A stretch of 24,744 nucleotides of DNA from Chitinispirillaceae bacterium (GCA_016926315.1 JAFGOU010000286.1:1-24744); one strand, 5' to 3'; positions 14,784-22,938 are shown, counted from the stretch's first letter. Notes: a model not told the origin generated them from the letters alone. Program-made: numbers and translations.

Positions 14784-15209
14784 TCATTTCTTTTTCTTCT
14801 TCTTTTCCTTTTTTATGTTATCGCTTTTTTTTACCGTCTCCTGGCTGCTTGAATGCTTTTTACTTTTTCCCCTCACCTTATCACTCCCCTGGAACTCTAA
14901 AAAATTCCCCCAGATCAGACATTTCGGGCAAATCCGAACGGAATCGCCGTTCTTCAGATACAACTTATATCCATAGCTGTCGTGAAACCATACCGAGGAG
15001 CAAGTATCGCTGCAACTGCTTTTCCCCTTCTGCGCCTTCTTATAATCAATAATGATGCCGACCGGATCCACTGCGATACAAAACCATTTCGGCGACGCGG
15101 CCCGGGCCGTTGAAAGGGACCTTTTTTGCTCGCCATCGGCAGCCATCATGCAACAGGCGATGATAACAGCCGCTATTTTCCCGCTATTCCCGATTTTTCG
15201 CACGTTCAT
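14784..15209 (-). CDS. Putative lipoprotein with paired Cys motifs and poly-Lys tail
   Basis: A 141-aa protein not assigned to any family. A basic start and hydrophobic core end in VIIACC (Cys19/Cys20), a plausible lipobox. The mature part has two Cys pairs, CSDTC (66-70) and CPKC (94-97), flanking an aromatic stretch (VWFHDSYGYKLYLKNGD), which suggests a metal or disulphide site. The C-terminus is extremely Lys/Ser-rich and ends with seven consecutive Lys. GGGGGTTTAATT precedes the ATG at 15209, and a TTGACA (-35-like, minus strand, 15263-15268) lies upstream without a convincing -10. It is on the same strand as the PRC-barrel genes, 122 nt after them. Confidence 0.6.
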   Translation of the reverse strand: MNVRKIGNSGKIAAVIIACCMMAADGEQKRSLSTARAASPKWFCIAVDPVGIIIDYKKAQKGKSSCSDTCSSVWFHDSYGYKLYLKNGDSVRICPKCLIWGNFLEFQGSDKVRGKSKKHSSSQETVKKSDNIKKEKKKKKK

Positions 15210-15331
15210 AATTAAACCCCCTTTCCAAGGAAGACTTTAAAACAGCTGGTAGAATATATGCTTGTCAAACCGCGTTATCCTGATTGCAGATTCCATGTAT
15301 ACGAACAAAAACGGCCTTTTCCGCAGCCGGT

Positions 15332-16069
15332 TTACTCACCGATCGCTTCCCTGCCCGACAGAGACTGATAATGGTCAAGAAAATCCTCGTAACTGACATT
15401 TACATGAACTTTGGGATCGAACGCCGGGCAGTGTGTCATATAGTCGTTTCTGCACTCGAGGAACACGGTCTTTTTTATCCATTCTATATGGTCAACCCAG
15501 AAAGCGACGAGCAGCCTTATCTCCTGTTTTAAGCTGGCGTCCGGACTCACGAGAAGAAACTTGATATCCCAGAACCGGTCGTCAAAAACCATGTCCTCCA
15601 GTCGGTATTTTATGCCGTCTGCTGTCGCTGCATTACAGGTTAAAAATGTGCGGACAGAGCAGAAACGATCGTTCTGATTTTTCCCATCCTCCCGCTCATT
15701 CATTGAAGAAACAGGGGGAAATATCACCGGCCCGAAATGCCGGTTATAACTGTCCAGCGATTGTGAAATATGAAAAAGCAATTCGGAACTCTCTCTCTGC
15801 TGCATGCTGACGGGGGTGGATGAACTCCGGTCGGGACAACGGCAAATCTCATCTTTAGTCAATTTGACCTCAAGGTTTCCGTCGCCGGATGGCGATGATG
15901 CAAGGGGTGAGACAAGCACCTCCTTTGCAGCAGCGCCGGCAGACAATTCTATCACCAGGTAGCGAATCCGCCACGACCGTTCGTCAAAGTATAAATCGGA
16001 CAATCTGCCGATTGTTCCGTCTACGGCCGCGATCGGCATATTGATAACCTCACTGGCTCTCCGCATCAT
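15332..16069 (-). CDS. PRC-barrel domain protein (two PRC-like modules), copy 2
   Basis: A 245-aa soluble protein with two PRC-barrel-like modules, about 5-80 (INMPIAAVDGTIGRLSDLYF, then RSWRIRYLVIEL) and about 135-215 (DGIKYRLEDMVFDDRFWDIK). The second module is degenerate. It ends with a conserved tail DPKVHVNVSYEDFLDHY. PRC-barrels are small beta-barrels that bind RNA or protein; stand-alone two-module versions of about 250 aa with a D-x-x-G-x-h-x-D-h-h-F-D pattern are common in environmental bacteria and have no assigned role. It is paralogous to the gene immediately upstream (47-nt gap). Two adjacent ATGs exist at the start (16069 and 16066). Confidence 0.82.
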   Translation of the reverse strand: MMRRASEVINMPIAAVDGTIGRLSDLYFDERSWRIRYLVIELSAGAAAKEVLVSPLASSPSGDGNLEVKLTKDEICRCPDRSSSTPVSMQQRESSELLFHISQSLDSYNRHFGPVIFPPVSSMNEREDGKNQNDRFCSVRTFLTCNAATADGIKYRLEDMVFDDRFWDIKFLLVSPDASLKQEIRLLVAFWVDHIEWIKKTVFLECRNDYMTHCPAFDPKVHVNVSYEDFLDHYQSLSGREAIGE

Positions 16070-16116
16070 AAAAAGACCCTGCTGCCTTAAAAATTGCCTG
16101 ACTATCCTGACTATAT

Positions 16117-16863
16117 TTAAATCCGGATTAAATTATCCATCTGTGCCCTCATATAGTATCTCTTAAGGAAGTCATCATAGCTGACATTGACGTGCGATTC
16201 CGGATCAAATATGTTGCAACGCATCATATAATCACTCCCGCACTCAAGGAAGATGACCTCCCCTGCCGGATCTATCTTTTCAGCCATATATACCGAGACA
16301 AGACGTGTGCCGTTGCCCAGCTTCAAGGAAGGTCTGACCAGAAGGAACCTGATGATCCAGTACCGGTCATCAATAAGAAAATCCTCGATTTGTCCGGCAG
16401 GACCGTCATACGTCCTGACCCCATAACCCGCTATCATATTACTCGAACGAAGCGGCAGGTCGTGTCTTTTGTCCGTGTCCGGGTCATCAACGGTTGTCAT
16501 TGCGGGAAAAAATATCGGTTCTGAACAACGCCACAGGAAATGATTCGATCGCGCCTTGTCACGAGACGCATCCCCCCGGCCCTTTCCCCGCACAGCAACG
16601 GCGCCGGTCAAGTTGCCGACAGGACATTTGTCAATGTCATCCCTGCTCAGATCCACCCTCAACAACGAGCCGTCGAATGATGCGAAGGTTGCCGATAAAA
16701 CCAACATCCCTTTTCTTTTCATCCCGTTTCCCAATGCCACTACCAGATAACGTATTTTCCACGACCGGTCTTCATCGTAGAACAAAAATCCATGAAGCTT
16801 TCCCGCTTCGCCGTCGACGGCATAAACCGCTTTATTGTCGAACTCGTCTGCCTTGCGTATCAT
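16117..16863 (-). CDS. PRC-barrel domain protein (two PRC-like modules), copy 1
   Basis: A 248-aa paralogue of the adjacent gene, with the same layout: the first PRC module has AVYAVDGEAGKLHGFLFYDE and RSWKIRYLVVALG (about 12-45); the second has YDGPAGQIEDFLIDDRYWII (about 150-170); and the tail is DPESHVNVSYDDFLKRYY. Both copies keep the pattern LTKDEICRCP / LSRDDIDKCP after the first module. Divergence is considerable, so the duplication is old. It begins 18 nt after the Pal gene, so it should share the Pal transcript and the sigma-54-like promoter at 17479-17494. The likely location is cytoplasmic, as no leader is seen. Confidence 0.82.
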   Translation of the reverse strand: MIRKADEFDNKAVYAVDGEAGKLHGFLFYDEDRSWKIRYLVVALGNGMKRKGMLVLSATFASFDGSLLRVDLSRDDIDKCPVGNLTGAVAVRGKGRGDASRDKARSNHFLWRCSEPIFFPAMTTVDDPDTDKRHDLPLRSSNMIAGYGVRTYDGPAGQIEDFLIDDRYWIIRFLLVRPSLKLGNGTRLVSVYMAEKIDPAGEVIFLECGSDYMMRCNIFDPESHVNVSYDDFLKRYYMRAQMDNLIRI

Positions 16864-16881
16864 ATCGTGCCTGCACCTCGA

Positions 16882-17433
16882 TCAGATCCCGGATGAAATC
16901 ATTCTGAATTCACACCTGCGGTTTCTCTGGTGGCATGTTTCGTCAACACAGCCCTCAATTGCCAGACGCTCTTTCCCGTACGATGTGGTTTGTATCCTTG
17001 AATCGGCAATGCCATAAGCAACGAGCCACTTTTTTGCGGCCTTTGCACGATTTTCTCCCAACCCCACATTGTACTCTGAAGAACCTCGTTCGTCGCAGAA
17101 ACCTTCAATCATAATAATAATGTTCTGATGCTCCAAGAGAACACTTCCGATGGCTGTCAACTGATTCAATGCTTCTGTCTTCAGGTCGAAATTGTTGAAA
17201 TCGAAATAGATGTTCTGCAATGCCTGCCGCAGCAACGCATCGATAATTGCAGCGCTGTCGATTTCCGGTTCGGGTGCCGGAACAAGGACTTCCGCCGCTA
17301 CCGTATCTTTCACCGGTTCGGGCTGCGGCAGAACCGTCGTTTTAATTTCTTTTTTTGTGCATCCACTCAAACAAAAAAAAACCCCGGCTATGACCACCGC
17401 AGAAACCACGAAAATCACATAAGGCCTTTTCAT
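16882..17433 (-). CDS. pal: Peptidoglycan-associated lipoprotein (Pal/OmpA family)
   Basis: A 183-aa outer-membrane lipoprotein. Leader and lipobox CLSGC (Cys25), a Pro/Glu-rich spacer (30-60), then the OmpA-like peptidoglycan-binding domain (about 72-183). It shows IYFDFNNFDLK, EGFCDERGSSEYNVGLGENR and KRL-type ending YGKERLAIEGC. Asp114 and Arg129, equivalents of the diaminopimelate-binding pair, are present. The domain has extra cysteines (C113, C162, C167, C174), which is unusual. The ATG at 17433 is chosen because AAAGGAG lies 7 nt upstream and the leader begins there; a longer frame to 17457 is less likely. Unlike classical pal it is not next to tolB but heads a unit with two PRC-barrel genes, so it may be an extra, conditionally expressed Pal-like protein. 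The TGGCATAAAGATTGCT promoter lies 46 nt upstream. Confidence 0.88.
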   Translation of the reverse strand: MKRPYVIFVVSAVVIAGVFFCLSGCTKKEIKTTVLPQPEPVKDTVAAEVLVPAPEPEIDSAAIIDALLRQALQNIYFDFNNFDLKTEALNQLTAIGSVLLEHQNIIIMIEGFCDERGSSEYNVGLGENRAKAAKKWLVAYGIADSRIQTTSYGKERLAIEGCVDETCHQRNRRCEFRMISSGI

Positions 17434-17478
17434 TTCTATCTCCTTTCGCATATACAAGTTATCCGCACGCTTATCAAA

Positions 17479-17494
17479 AGCAATCTTTATGCCA
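17479..17494 (-). promoter_or_regulatory. Candidate sigma-54 (-24/-12) promoter for the Pal/PRC-barrel unit
   Basis: The minus strand reads TGGCATAAAGATTGCT, matching TGGCAC-N5-TTGC(A/T) in all but one defined base outside the variable spacer, with GG-N10-GC exact. Transcription would start near 17468, giving a leader of about 35 nt that includes the strong Shine-Dalgarno of the Pal gene. This is the best sigma-54 match in the window. Confidence 0.65.
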
Positions 17495-17621
17495 ACAGCA
17501 CAGGCTTGCTTTTAAAGAAAAGTGCGATCAATCAGTCCAGCAATAAGCGGCATATTTGGTAAAGGGCGGCAGCGAAACGGAATGATATCGTCAAACGCTG
17601 ATAACTCCGGCTGTGAACCGT

Positions 17622-17661
17622 GGGACAAATGTCCCGGAAAGAGACTAATGTCCTTGAAAGA
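17622..17661. repeat. Operator-like palindrome plus direct repeat between Pal and MscS
   Basis: GGGACA-AA-TGTCCC (17622-17635) is a perfect inverted repeat. AATGTCCCGGAAAGA (17628-17642) recurs as AATGTCCTTGAAAGA (17647-17661), with two mismatches and a 19-bp offset. The array sits between oppositely directed sigma-54-type promoters, about 70-130 bp from each, a fitting place for an activator-binding enhancer. Confidence 0.5.
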
Positions 17662-17707
17662 AATCGGGCAGGGAATACGCCTTTCACGCCGGCAGCGGTT
17701 CTCCGAG

Positions 17708-17723
17708 AGGTATATTTTTTGCT
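17708..17723 (+). promoter_or_regulatory. Possible sigma-54 promoter for the MscS gene
   Basis: AGGTATATTTTTTGCT has GG and GC separated by exactly 10 nt and a full TTGCT -12 element with a T-rich spacer, but the -24 element is poor beyond the GG. The predicted start near 17734 leaves a leader of about 43 nt holding the GTTACCGGTAAC palindrome. Confidence 0.38.
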
Positions 17724-17749
17724 ATAACGATGAATAGGGTCTAACAAAA

Positions 17750-17761
17750 GTTACCGGTAAC
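17750..17761. promoter_or_regulatory. 12-bp perfect palindrome in front of the MscS gene
   Basis: GTTACCGGTAAC ends 15 nt before the ATG at 17777. It may be a repressor operator or a small hairpin next to the ribosome-binding site (AGGGCGGAA, 17763-17771). No known regulator is matched. Confidence 0.35.
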
Positions 17762-17776
17762 CAGGGCGGAACATCC

Positions 17777-18871
17777 ATGGTCATATCCGACATACTGCAT
17801 CAGTCATATTTTGGGAATACCGTCGAACGATATGTAATGAGCGTCGCCGTTTTCACCGCGGCGTTACTGGCTATCGTCGTATTCAGATACGTCATAATCG
17901 CACGCTTGAGAAAAAAAATCGCTCCAACCCGCCATGTCTTCCACGAAATCCTTTCTCCGGGCATCGAAAGCAATATCATTCCCTTCATGATCGTCGCGGC
18001 ATTGTACGCTTCTGTTCAGGGACTCTGGATGAACGAGTCCCTTCGGAAGATCTTTCATATTTCCGTTTCTATTCTTCTGGTTTTCTTTGCGGTAAGGGCC
18101 CTTCTGGCCCTGATCTCTTTTCTCCTTGAACATCGCTGGAAACAACCTTCCGCCACCGGTGCACAAGGGCAGTCATTGAAAGCGCTGCGGGCGGGCGTTC
18201 AGGGCGTTGTGTGGGCAGTCGCCATAATAGTCCTTCTGGATAATCTTGGGGTGAAAATATCAACATTGGTGGCCGGTCTTGGCATCGGAGGCATCGCCGT
18301 GGCATTGGCCGCCCAAACCATGCTCGGCGACATCTTTTCCTATTTCATGATTTTGCTTGACCGTCCCTTTGAAGTCGGTGATTTCGTAATCGTAAACGAC
18401 TTAATGGGAACGGTGGAACACGTCGGGATAAAAAGCACGAGGGTACGCAGCCTCGGCGGAGAGCTCCTCGTCTTCCGTAATACCGACCTCACGGATTCGC
18501 GCATCAGGAATTTTAAAAAGATGGAACAGCGGAGGATCGTTTTCAGTATCGGCGTGACCTATGGAACCAGTCAGGAGCACCTGAAAAAAATACCGCTTCT
18601 CATCGCCTCGATCGTCGGATCGGTGAAAAACACACGTTTTGACCGCGCGCATTTCAAGGAGTTCGGCGACTTTTCGCTCGTCTATGAGGCGGCATATTAT
18701 GTATTATCGCCGGATTACAATACGTACATGGACATCCAGCAGGAGATCAATTTCAAGATAAGAGACGAATTTGAAAAAGCAGGCATTGAGTTCGCCTACC
18801 CCACTCACACTGTTTATTGTGCACGGCAGCAGCCGGATCACCTTACCCATGAGACACGCGGATCTTCCTGA
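17777..18871 (+). CDS. MscS family mechanosensitive ion channel
   Basis: A 364-aa inner-membrane channel. About five transmembrane helices are visible (near 17-40, 64-85, 90-117, 137-157 and 160-193). The last is the pore helix with the Gly/Ala pattern VAGLGIGGIAVALAAQ followed by TMLGDIFSYFMILLDRPFEVGDFV, the MscS signature leading into the beta domain. The cytoplasmic beta and alpha/beta domains continue with GTVEHVGIKSTRVRSLGGEL and a C-terminal region around YNTYMDIQQEINFKIRDEFE. It opens under membrane tension and releases solutes during hypo-osmotic shock. It is somewhat longer at the N-terminus than E. coli MscS (286 aa), with two extra helices. The gene converges on the two-component pair and is divergent from the Pal unit. 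Confidence 0.93.
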   Translation: MVISDILHQSYFGNTVERYVMSVAVFTAALLAIVVFRYVIIARLRKKIAPTRHVFHEILSPGIESNIIPFMIVAALYASVQGLWMNESLRKIFHISVSILLVFFAVRALLALISFLLEHRWKQPSATGAQGQSLKALRAGVQGVVWAVAIIVLLDNLGVKISTLVAGLGIGGIAVALAAQTMLGDIFSYFMILLDRPFEVGDFVIVNDLMGTVEHVGIKSTRVRSLGGELLVFRNTDLTDSRIRNFKKMEQRRIVFSIGVTYGTSQEHLKKIPLLIASIVGSVKNTRFDRAHFKEFGDFSLVYEAAYYVLSPDYNTYMDIQQEINFKIRDEFEKAGIEFAYPTHTVYCARQQPDHLTHETRGSS

Positions 18872-18958
18872 CGGCGACGCACAAGCGATCGCCATGTTCT
18901 TCTTCTTAAAAAACCGTTGTTAATGTAATCGCGGCCGCCGGACCGAACAGGGAAAAAA

Positions 18959-20380
18959 TCATTTGTCACCTTCGGTATCCTTGGCCCGCGTCAGCCGCTT
19001 GTTCAAGGCCGACCTGGTCAATCCCAATAACTGCGCGGCAAGGGTCTGATTGCCGTTTGAACGCCTGAGCGACTCTTCGATGAGCAGCTGTTCTGCCTCT
19101 TTGAGCGAGGGGAGCTGCGGCCACCGGGAAATACCTTCTCTGGTGAAGCGATCCGACGGCGAGGCATCAGGGCATATCGCCTGCTGGTTCTTCAGACGTT
19201 CCCGGAAATACGACTCCTCGAGGACCGCGGATCGTGCCACGCTGACCGCATCAACAATCATGTTCCGCAATTCCCGGACGTTTCCCGGAAACGGATATTC
19301 CTGCAGCAGCGCATAGACCGCTTCGGGCACCGCGATGGGTTCTTTTTTCTGCTCTCCGGCCGCATCCTCAATAAAGGTATCGACAAGGAGACGCACATCT
19401 TCCCTCCGCTCGCGGAGCGGCGGCAGTTCGATTTTATGGGCTTCGAGCCGGAAATACAGGTCGGTCCTGAAAATCCCGTCTTTCTGGAGTTGCACAATGT
19501 CCCTGTTGGTCGCCACGATGAACCGGGCATCGGTGGTCCGCTGCGCGTCCGAACCCGCCGGATAATAGGTCCGGTCTTCGAAAAGTCTCAGCAGTTTTAC
19601 CTGCGACTCGGCGGACAGCTCCCCTATTTCGTCCAGGAACAGGGTCCCGCCTGAGGATGCCGCCACCAATCCGTTCCGTTTACATTCTGCGCCGGTGAAC
19701 GCTCCCCGTTCGTGCCCGAAAAGCGCATCGCAGAAAAGCTGGTCATTGAGCCCTGCGGCATTGACGACAACGAATTTTCCCGTGCGGCCGCTGGCCCGGT
19801 GAATAGATTGCGCGATAAGTTCCTTGCCGGTGCCGGTCTCTCCCTGTATCAGCACCGGCATGCTGGTCTGCGCGATCGCCTCGACATACTGAAAAACGGC
19901 AATCATTCTGCCGTTGCGGGTAACGATCTTTTCAAACACCTCCGGACTCTCGATACGGTTTCTGAGGAGCCTTTCCTTGAGCAGTCTGTTTTCGGCCCCG
20001 AGTTCCGCCATGTCCAGAGCGCGTCTCACGGTCATTATCAGCCGGTCTTTCTCTACCGGTTTTATCAGATAGTCGAACGCACCCTTCTGCATGCAGGCGA
20101 CCGCCGTTCCGACATCGTTAACCGCCGTCACCATCACGACCTGTGAAAAAGGCGATATCTTCCTGACCTCCGGAAGAAGATCCGCTCCGGACCGCTCCGG
20201 CATCAGGATATCGAGGATGACGACGCCGAATCGCCGACCGGCAATGACGGCAAGCGCCTCATTTCCTCCGGAACAGGTCGTCACCTCCAGGCCGGCCATA
20301 CGCAATGTTATTGCGACACTTTGGAGGAACTGGACCTCGTCATCAACGATCAATACGGGATATAATGAAGTACTGGCCAT
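18959..20380 (-). CDS. NtrC-family sigma-54-dependent response regulator
   Basis: A 473-aa regulator with receiver, AAA+ and Fis-type HTH domains. The receiver (8-122) has acidic Asp13/Asp14, phosphoacceptor Asp57 (ILDILMP), Thr85 and Lys107 (IKP). The AAA+ domain (about 145-385) has Walker A GETGTGKE (180-187), GAFTGA (226-231) and Walker B TLFLDEIGEL (246-255). The C-terminal HTH (about 430-470) is ESLRRSNGNQTLAAQLLGLT then RSALNKRL. When phosphorylated by the histidine kinase encoded 22 nt upstream it should form a hexamer and activate sigma-54 promoters. Candidate targets nearby are those in front of Pal and MscS. All key residues are intact. Confidence 0.95.
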   Translation of the reverse strand: MASTSLYPVLIVDDEVQFLQSVAITLRMAGLEVTTCSGGNEALAVIAGRRFGVVILDILMPERSGADLLPEVRKISPFSQVVMVTAVNDVGTAVACMQKGAFDYLIKPVEKDRLIMTVRRALDMAELGAENRLLKERLLRNRIESPEVFEKIVTRNGRMIAVFQYVEAIAQTSMPVLIQGETGTGKELIAQSIHRASGRTGKFVVVNAAGLNDQLFCDALFGHERGAFTGAECKRNGLVAASSGGTLFLDEIGELSAESQVKLLRLFEDRTYYPAGSDAQRTTDARFIVATNRDIVQLQKDGIFRTDLYFRLEAHKIELPPLRERREDVRLLVDTFIEDAAGEQKKEPIAVPEAVYALLQEYPFPGNVRELRNMIVDAVSVARSAVLEESYFRERLKNQQAICPDASPSDRFTREGISRWPQLPSLKEAEQLLIEESLRRSNGNQTLAAQLLGLTRSALNKRLTRAKDTEGDK

Positions 20381-20402
20381 CGAACGCCTCTTCCCTTGTT
20401 CA

Positions 20403-22001
20403 TCAGTCGACCGGCAGCAGCATGGTCGCCGTGGTTCCGTTGTTTCTGTCCGATTCTATTTTAAGTTCACCGCCATGGTCTTTGATTATTGAAAACGCGA
20501 TGGCGAGGCCGAGCCCCGTGCCGCCGGTTTCGCGTTTTGTGGTGTAAAAAGGGTTGAATATGTTTTTTAAGTGCTCAGGGGAAATACCCTGCCCCTGATC
20601 CGACACCGACACGGCGATCAAATGCGACTCGGATAGATATTCTGCGGCGACGGTTATCGGTTTTTCGGGTTTATCGGTTGCCTGGCAGGCGTTGGTAAGC
20701 AGATTGATAATAACCTGTTCAAGGCGCTGGAAATTCCCGCGTACAGGAGGCAGTTCGCCCTTGACGTCGAAAGAAAACCTGCTGGTCGTCTTCTTGATAA
20801 GATTGCCGGTGATGAGCTGCGCCGCCTCAACGACCTTGCATATTTCAACCTTTTCTCTAAAGTCACCAGAGTCCTGGCGTGCGAAGTCCTTTAAAGAATC
20901 CACGATGTACTTGATCCGGCGCGCCCCGTCGACGATTCCCTGGGTAAGCACCGGGATATCTTGCCGGATCTCATTATAAGGAATACCCGCCAGGGTAAAA
21001 TCGCGCCTCTCTTCAGCATGACTGTCCAGAACCGGTTTCATGTCATTCCATAACTCGCCGAGGTTCTGGCTGTTGAGGATGATGAAATTGTTGGGGTTGT
21101 TTATCTCGTGAGCGATCCCCGAGGCGAGGATCCCGAGGGTCATCATCTTGTCCGCCTGAAGAAGTTTTTTCTGCTCGAGTTCCGCATATTTCTCGGCCTT
21201 TTTCTTGTCGGTGATATCGCTGCCCACAAAAAGGTATTCCTTCGGCAGGTTATCTTCTTTGTCAATTATCGGGCGGTTTGTCCACCCCACCCACAGGTAA
21301 CTTCCATTATGCGTCCTATGCTCAAGTTCAACGTACGGTTTTTTTCTAAGCGTCTCAAATACCGACGGTTTACCGGACGCTTCTTCTCTCCCGATAGTAC
21401 CATCCAGACGGGAGCCCATGACTTCCTCGGGCAGGTAACCGAACAATCGCTGCGCATACTCATTGAAGAACAGCACCCTTCCTTTATCGTCGACCCTGAT
21501 AATGGCGCTGTTGGCGTTTTCGATCAGTTCCCGGTATTTTTCGGCCGCTTCTTTGACTTTAGCGAATGAATTCTCCGTATGCTGGAGAAGGGTGTTGAAG
21601 CTGTCCGCCAGCCTGCCGATCTCATCGCGCGATTTGAGCGTAATGCGTTCCGAGTAGCTTTTCCGCCCCGCGGTGATCTCTTCCGCAAGAGTTACGAGTT
21701 TCATCACCGGACCGGTGATGTTACGGGAAAACAGGAAGATCACTATCACGAACACAACGAGGAGCAGGGCCGAAAAAACGATACGGTCCCTGATTATCTC
21801 CGTGGTATGTTCCTTTATCTCCTCGATACGGGAAATGAATACTTTTGATATATCCGGGTTCTGTTCGCTGAGATAGGTGATCCTTTCAATGTCCTTGTTT
21901 TTTCGCGCCAGTGTCTGTTGAACCGAAATGCTGAGGATAGCGATGGACGCAAGGAGCGCGAAAAGCGCGGTGAAAAGCGTTAGTTTGAAGCGCAGGCTCA
22001 T
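20403..22001 (-). CDS. Membrane sensor histidine kinase (HAMP-PAS-HisKA-HATPase)
   Basis: A 532-aa sensor kinase. Two transmembrane helices (about 7-27 and 74-92) enclose a short periplasmic segment of about 45 residues with no obvious ligand domain. HAMP follows (93-147), then a PAS domain (about 152-268; ENANSAIIRVDDKGRVLFFN) ending in the PAC-like YLFVGSDITDKKKAE. The phosphoacceptor helix has SGIAHEINNPNN (His298). The ATPase domain shows the N box (INLLTNACQA), G1 (DQGQGIS), F (FNPFYTTK) and G2 (GTGLGLAI). This layout is typical of NtrB/ZraS-type kinases paired with NtrC-type regulators, and its regulator lies 22 nt downstream. The small periplasmic loop suggests sensing within the membrane or by PAS. 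Confidence 0.95.
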   Translation of the reverse strand: MSLRFKLTLFTALFALLASIAILSISVQQTLARKNKDIERITYLSEQNPDISKVFISRIEEIKEHTTEIIRDRIVFSALLLVVFVIVIFLFSRNITGPVMKLVTLAEEITAGRKSYSERITLKSRDEIGRLADSFNTLLQHTENSFAKVKEAAEKYRELIENANSAIIRVDDKGRVLFFNEYAQRLFGYLPEEVMGSRLDGTIGREEASGKPSVFETLRKKPYVELEHRTHNGSYLWVGWTNRPIIDKEDNLPKEYLFVGSDITDKKKAEKYAELEQKKLLQADKMMTLGILASGIAHEINNPNNFIILNSQNLGELWNDMKPVLDSHAEERRDFTLAGIPYNEIRQDIPVLTQGIVDGARRIKYIVDSLKDFARQDSGDFREKVEICKVVEAAQLITGNLIKKTTSRFSFDVKGELPPVRGNFQRLEQVIINLLTNACQATDKPEKPITVAAEYLSESHLIAVSVSDQGQGISPEHLKNIFNPFYTTKRETGGTGLGLAIAFSIIKDHGGELKIESDRNNGTTATMLLPVD

Positions 22002-22048
22002 AGTTGAAAATTTATATCGTGCGGATTATCCCCTGTCACCTGAATCGA

Positions 22049-22073
22049 ACCAATTACGTCGACACCAATTACG
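22049..22073. repeat. Short direct repeat upstream of the histidine kinase gene
   Basis: ACCAATTACG occurs at 22049-22058 and 22064-22073, a 15-bp period extended by TCGA before each copy. It lies 48-72 bp upstream of the kinase start and just after the stop of the SUMF1 gene; it could be a regulator-binding site. Confidence 0.3.
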
Positions 22074-22086
22074 CGGGCAACTGTTT

Positions 22087-22938
22087 TTATTGGCAGACGC
22101 AGCGGAACCCTTTCCAATTATCCCTGAGCTCCGGGACGGAGTGAATACGGTAAGCGGACCGGTCAAAACCTGCCGGTTTATCGAATGCTCCCCCGCGAAA
22201 GACACGATATGTTCCCGTTGCCGCTCCTGCAGGGTCAGTCGCCTCGCCTGCCGCGTAACTCTCGTACCAGTCATTGCACCACTCAGACACGTTGCCCGTC
22301 ATATCATACAAGCCATAGGTATTTGCCAATCTGGTTGCCACCGGGTGAGATGTATATCCGCTGCTGTTTGATGACCACGAACGCTCTCCCCATCCGTTGG
22401 TATCGTTGCCCCACCACCAGTCAGTGGCGGTGTTGCTGCGGCATGCATATTCCCATTCCGCCTCTGTTGGCAAACGATAGCCGTTCTTGGTCAAGTCAAT
22501 GGCCAGCCCCGCCAACGAACTGCCGGCCCCTGCAGTCCCGGTAATACCGGTATAACGGTAAACGGTATCCCTGCCGTCACGCCTGCTCCGCGCGTTGCAG
22601 TACAGCGCCGCGTCAAACCACGTCACCATTTCCACCGGTCTCGCATCTTCCTGCTGCATAGAGGGATTCACCCCCATGAGCGCTTGATAATCAGCCTGTG
22701 TCACCTCGGTCGTATCCATATGGAACGCCGAGAGCGTCACCTGGCGGACGATTTCCCCGAATGTATTAACCGTTCCGTAGGTCTGATACCACGAATCCTC
22801 CCCCATTAAAAATGTCCCGCCGGAAATCAGCTTCATACCTGCGGGCATTGTATCGTCTTCGGAATCGGCCGTATTGCCGCAGACGATACAAAACGCCGCC
22901 GTTGCGATGATACCCGCAAAGATGGTTTTTTCTCTCAT
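22087..22938 (-). CDS. SUMF1 (formylglycine-generating-enzyme fold) lipoprotein
   Basis: A 283-aa lipoprotein: leader with lipobox CIVC (Cys20), GNTADSEDD linker, then a full SUMF1/FGE-sulfatase domain (about 34-283). Family landmarks are present in order: GGTFLMG, TTEVTQADYQALMG, RPVEMVTWFDAALYCN, GYRLPTEAEWEYACR, GLYDMTGNVSEWCNDWY, RGGAF and KGFRCV. The two copper-binding cysteines of true formylglycine-generating enzymes, which should follow the GGxF motif, are replaced (GGAFDKPAGFDRSAYR). It is therefore unlikely to oxidise sulfatase cysteines and more likely acts as a binding or structural member, as in many bacterial SUMF1 lipoproteins. GGAGGGGAAC precedes the ATG. A sigma-70-type promoter and hairpin lie upstream. 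Confidence 0.9.
   Translation of the reverse strand: MREKTIFAGIIATAAFCIVCGNTADSEDDTMPAGMKLISGGTFLMGEDSWYQTYGTVNTFGEIVRQVTLSAFHMDTTEVTQADYQALMGVNPSMQQEDARPVEMVTWFDAALYCNARSRRDGRDTVYRYTGITGTAGAGSSLAGLAIDLTKNGYRLPTEAEWEYACRSNTATDWWWGNDTNGWGERSWSSNSSGYTSHPVATRLANTYGLYDMTGNVSEWCNDWYESYAAGEATDPAGAATGTYRVFRGGAFDKPAGFDRSAYRIHSVPELRDNWKGFRCVCQ

Noticed and set aside
14786..14835. Long T-rich tract as an intrinsic terminator or low-complexity artefact
   Set aside because: On the minus strand it encodes the in-frame poly-Lys end and stop of the 14784-15209 gene, and no GC-rich stem adjoins it.
17522..17747. Overlapping 71-codon open frames on both strands between Pal and MscS
   Set aside because: No RBS, no protein-like composition or family resemblance; the interval is better explained as regulatory DNA.
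18930..18945. GCGGCCGC-type palindrome between MscS and the response regulator as a terminator
   Set aside because: The arms are short, no U-tract follows in either direction, and such GC palindromes are expected by chance here.
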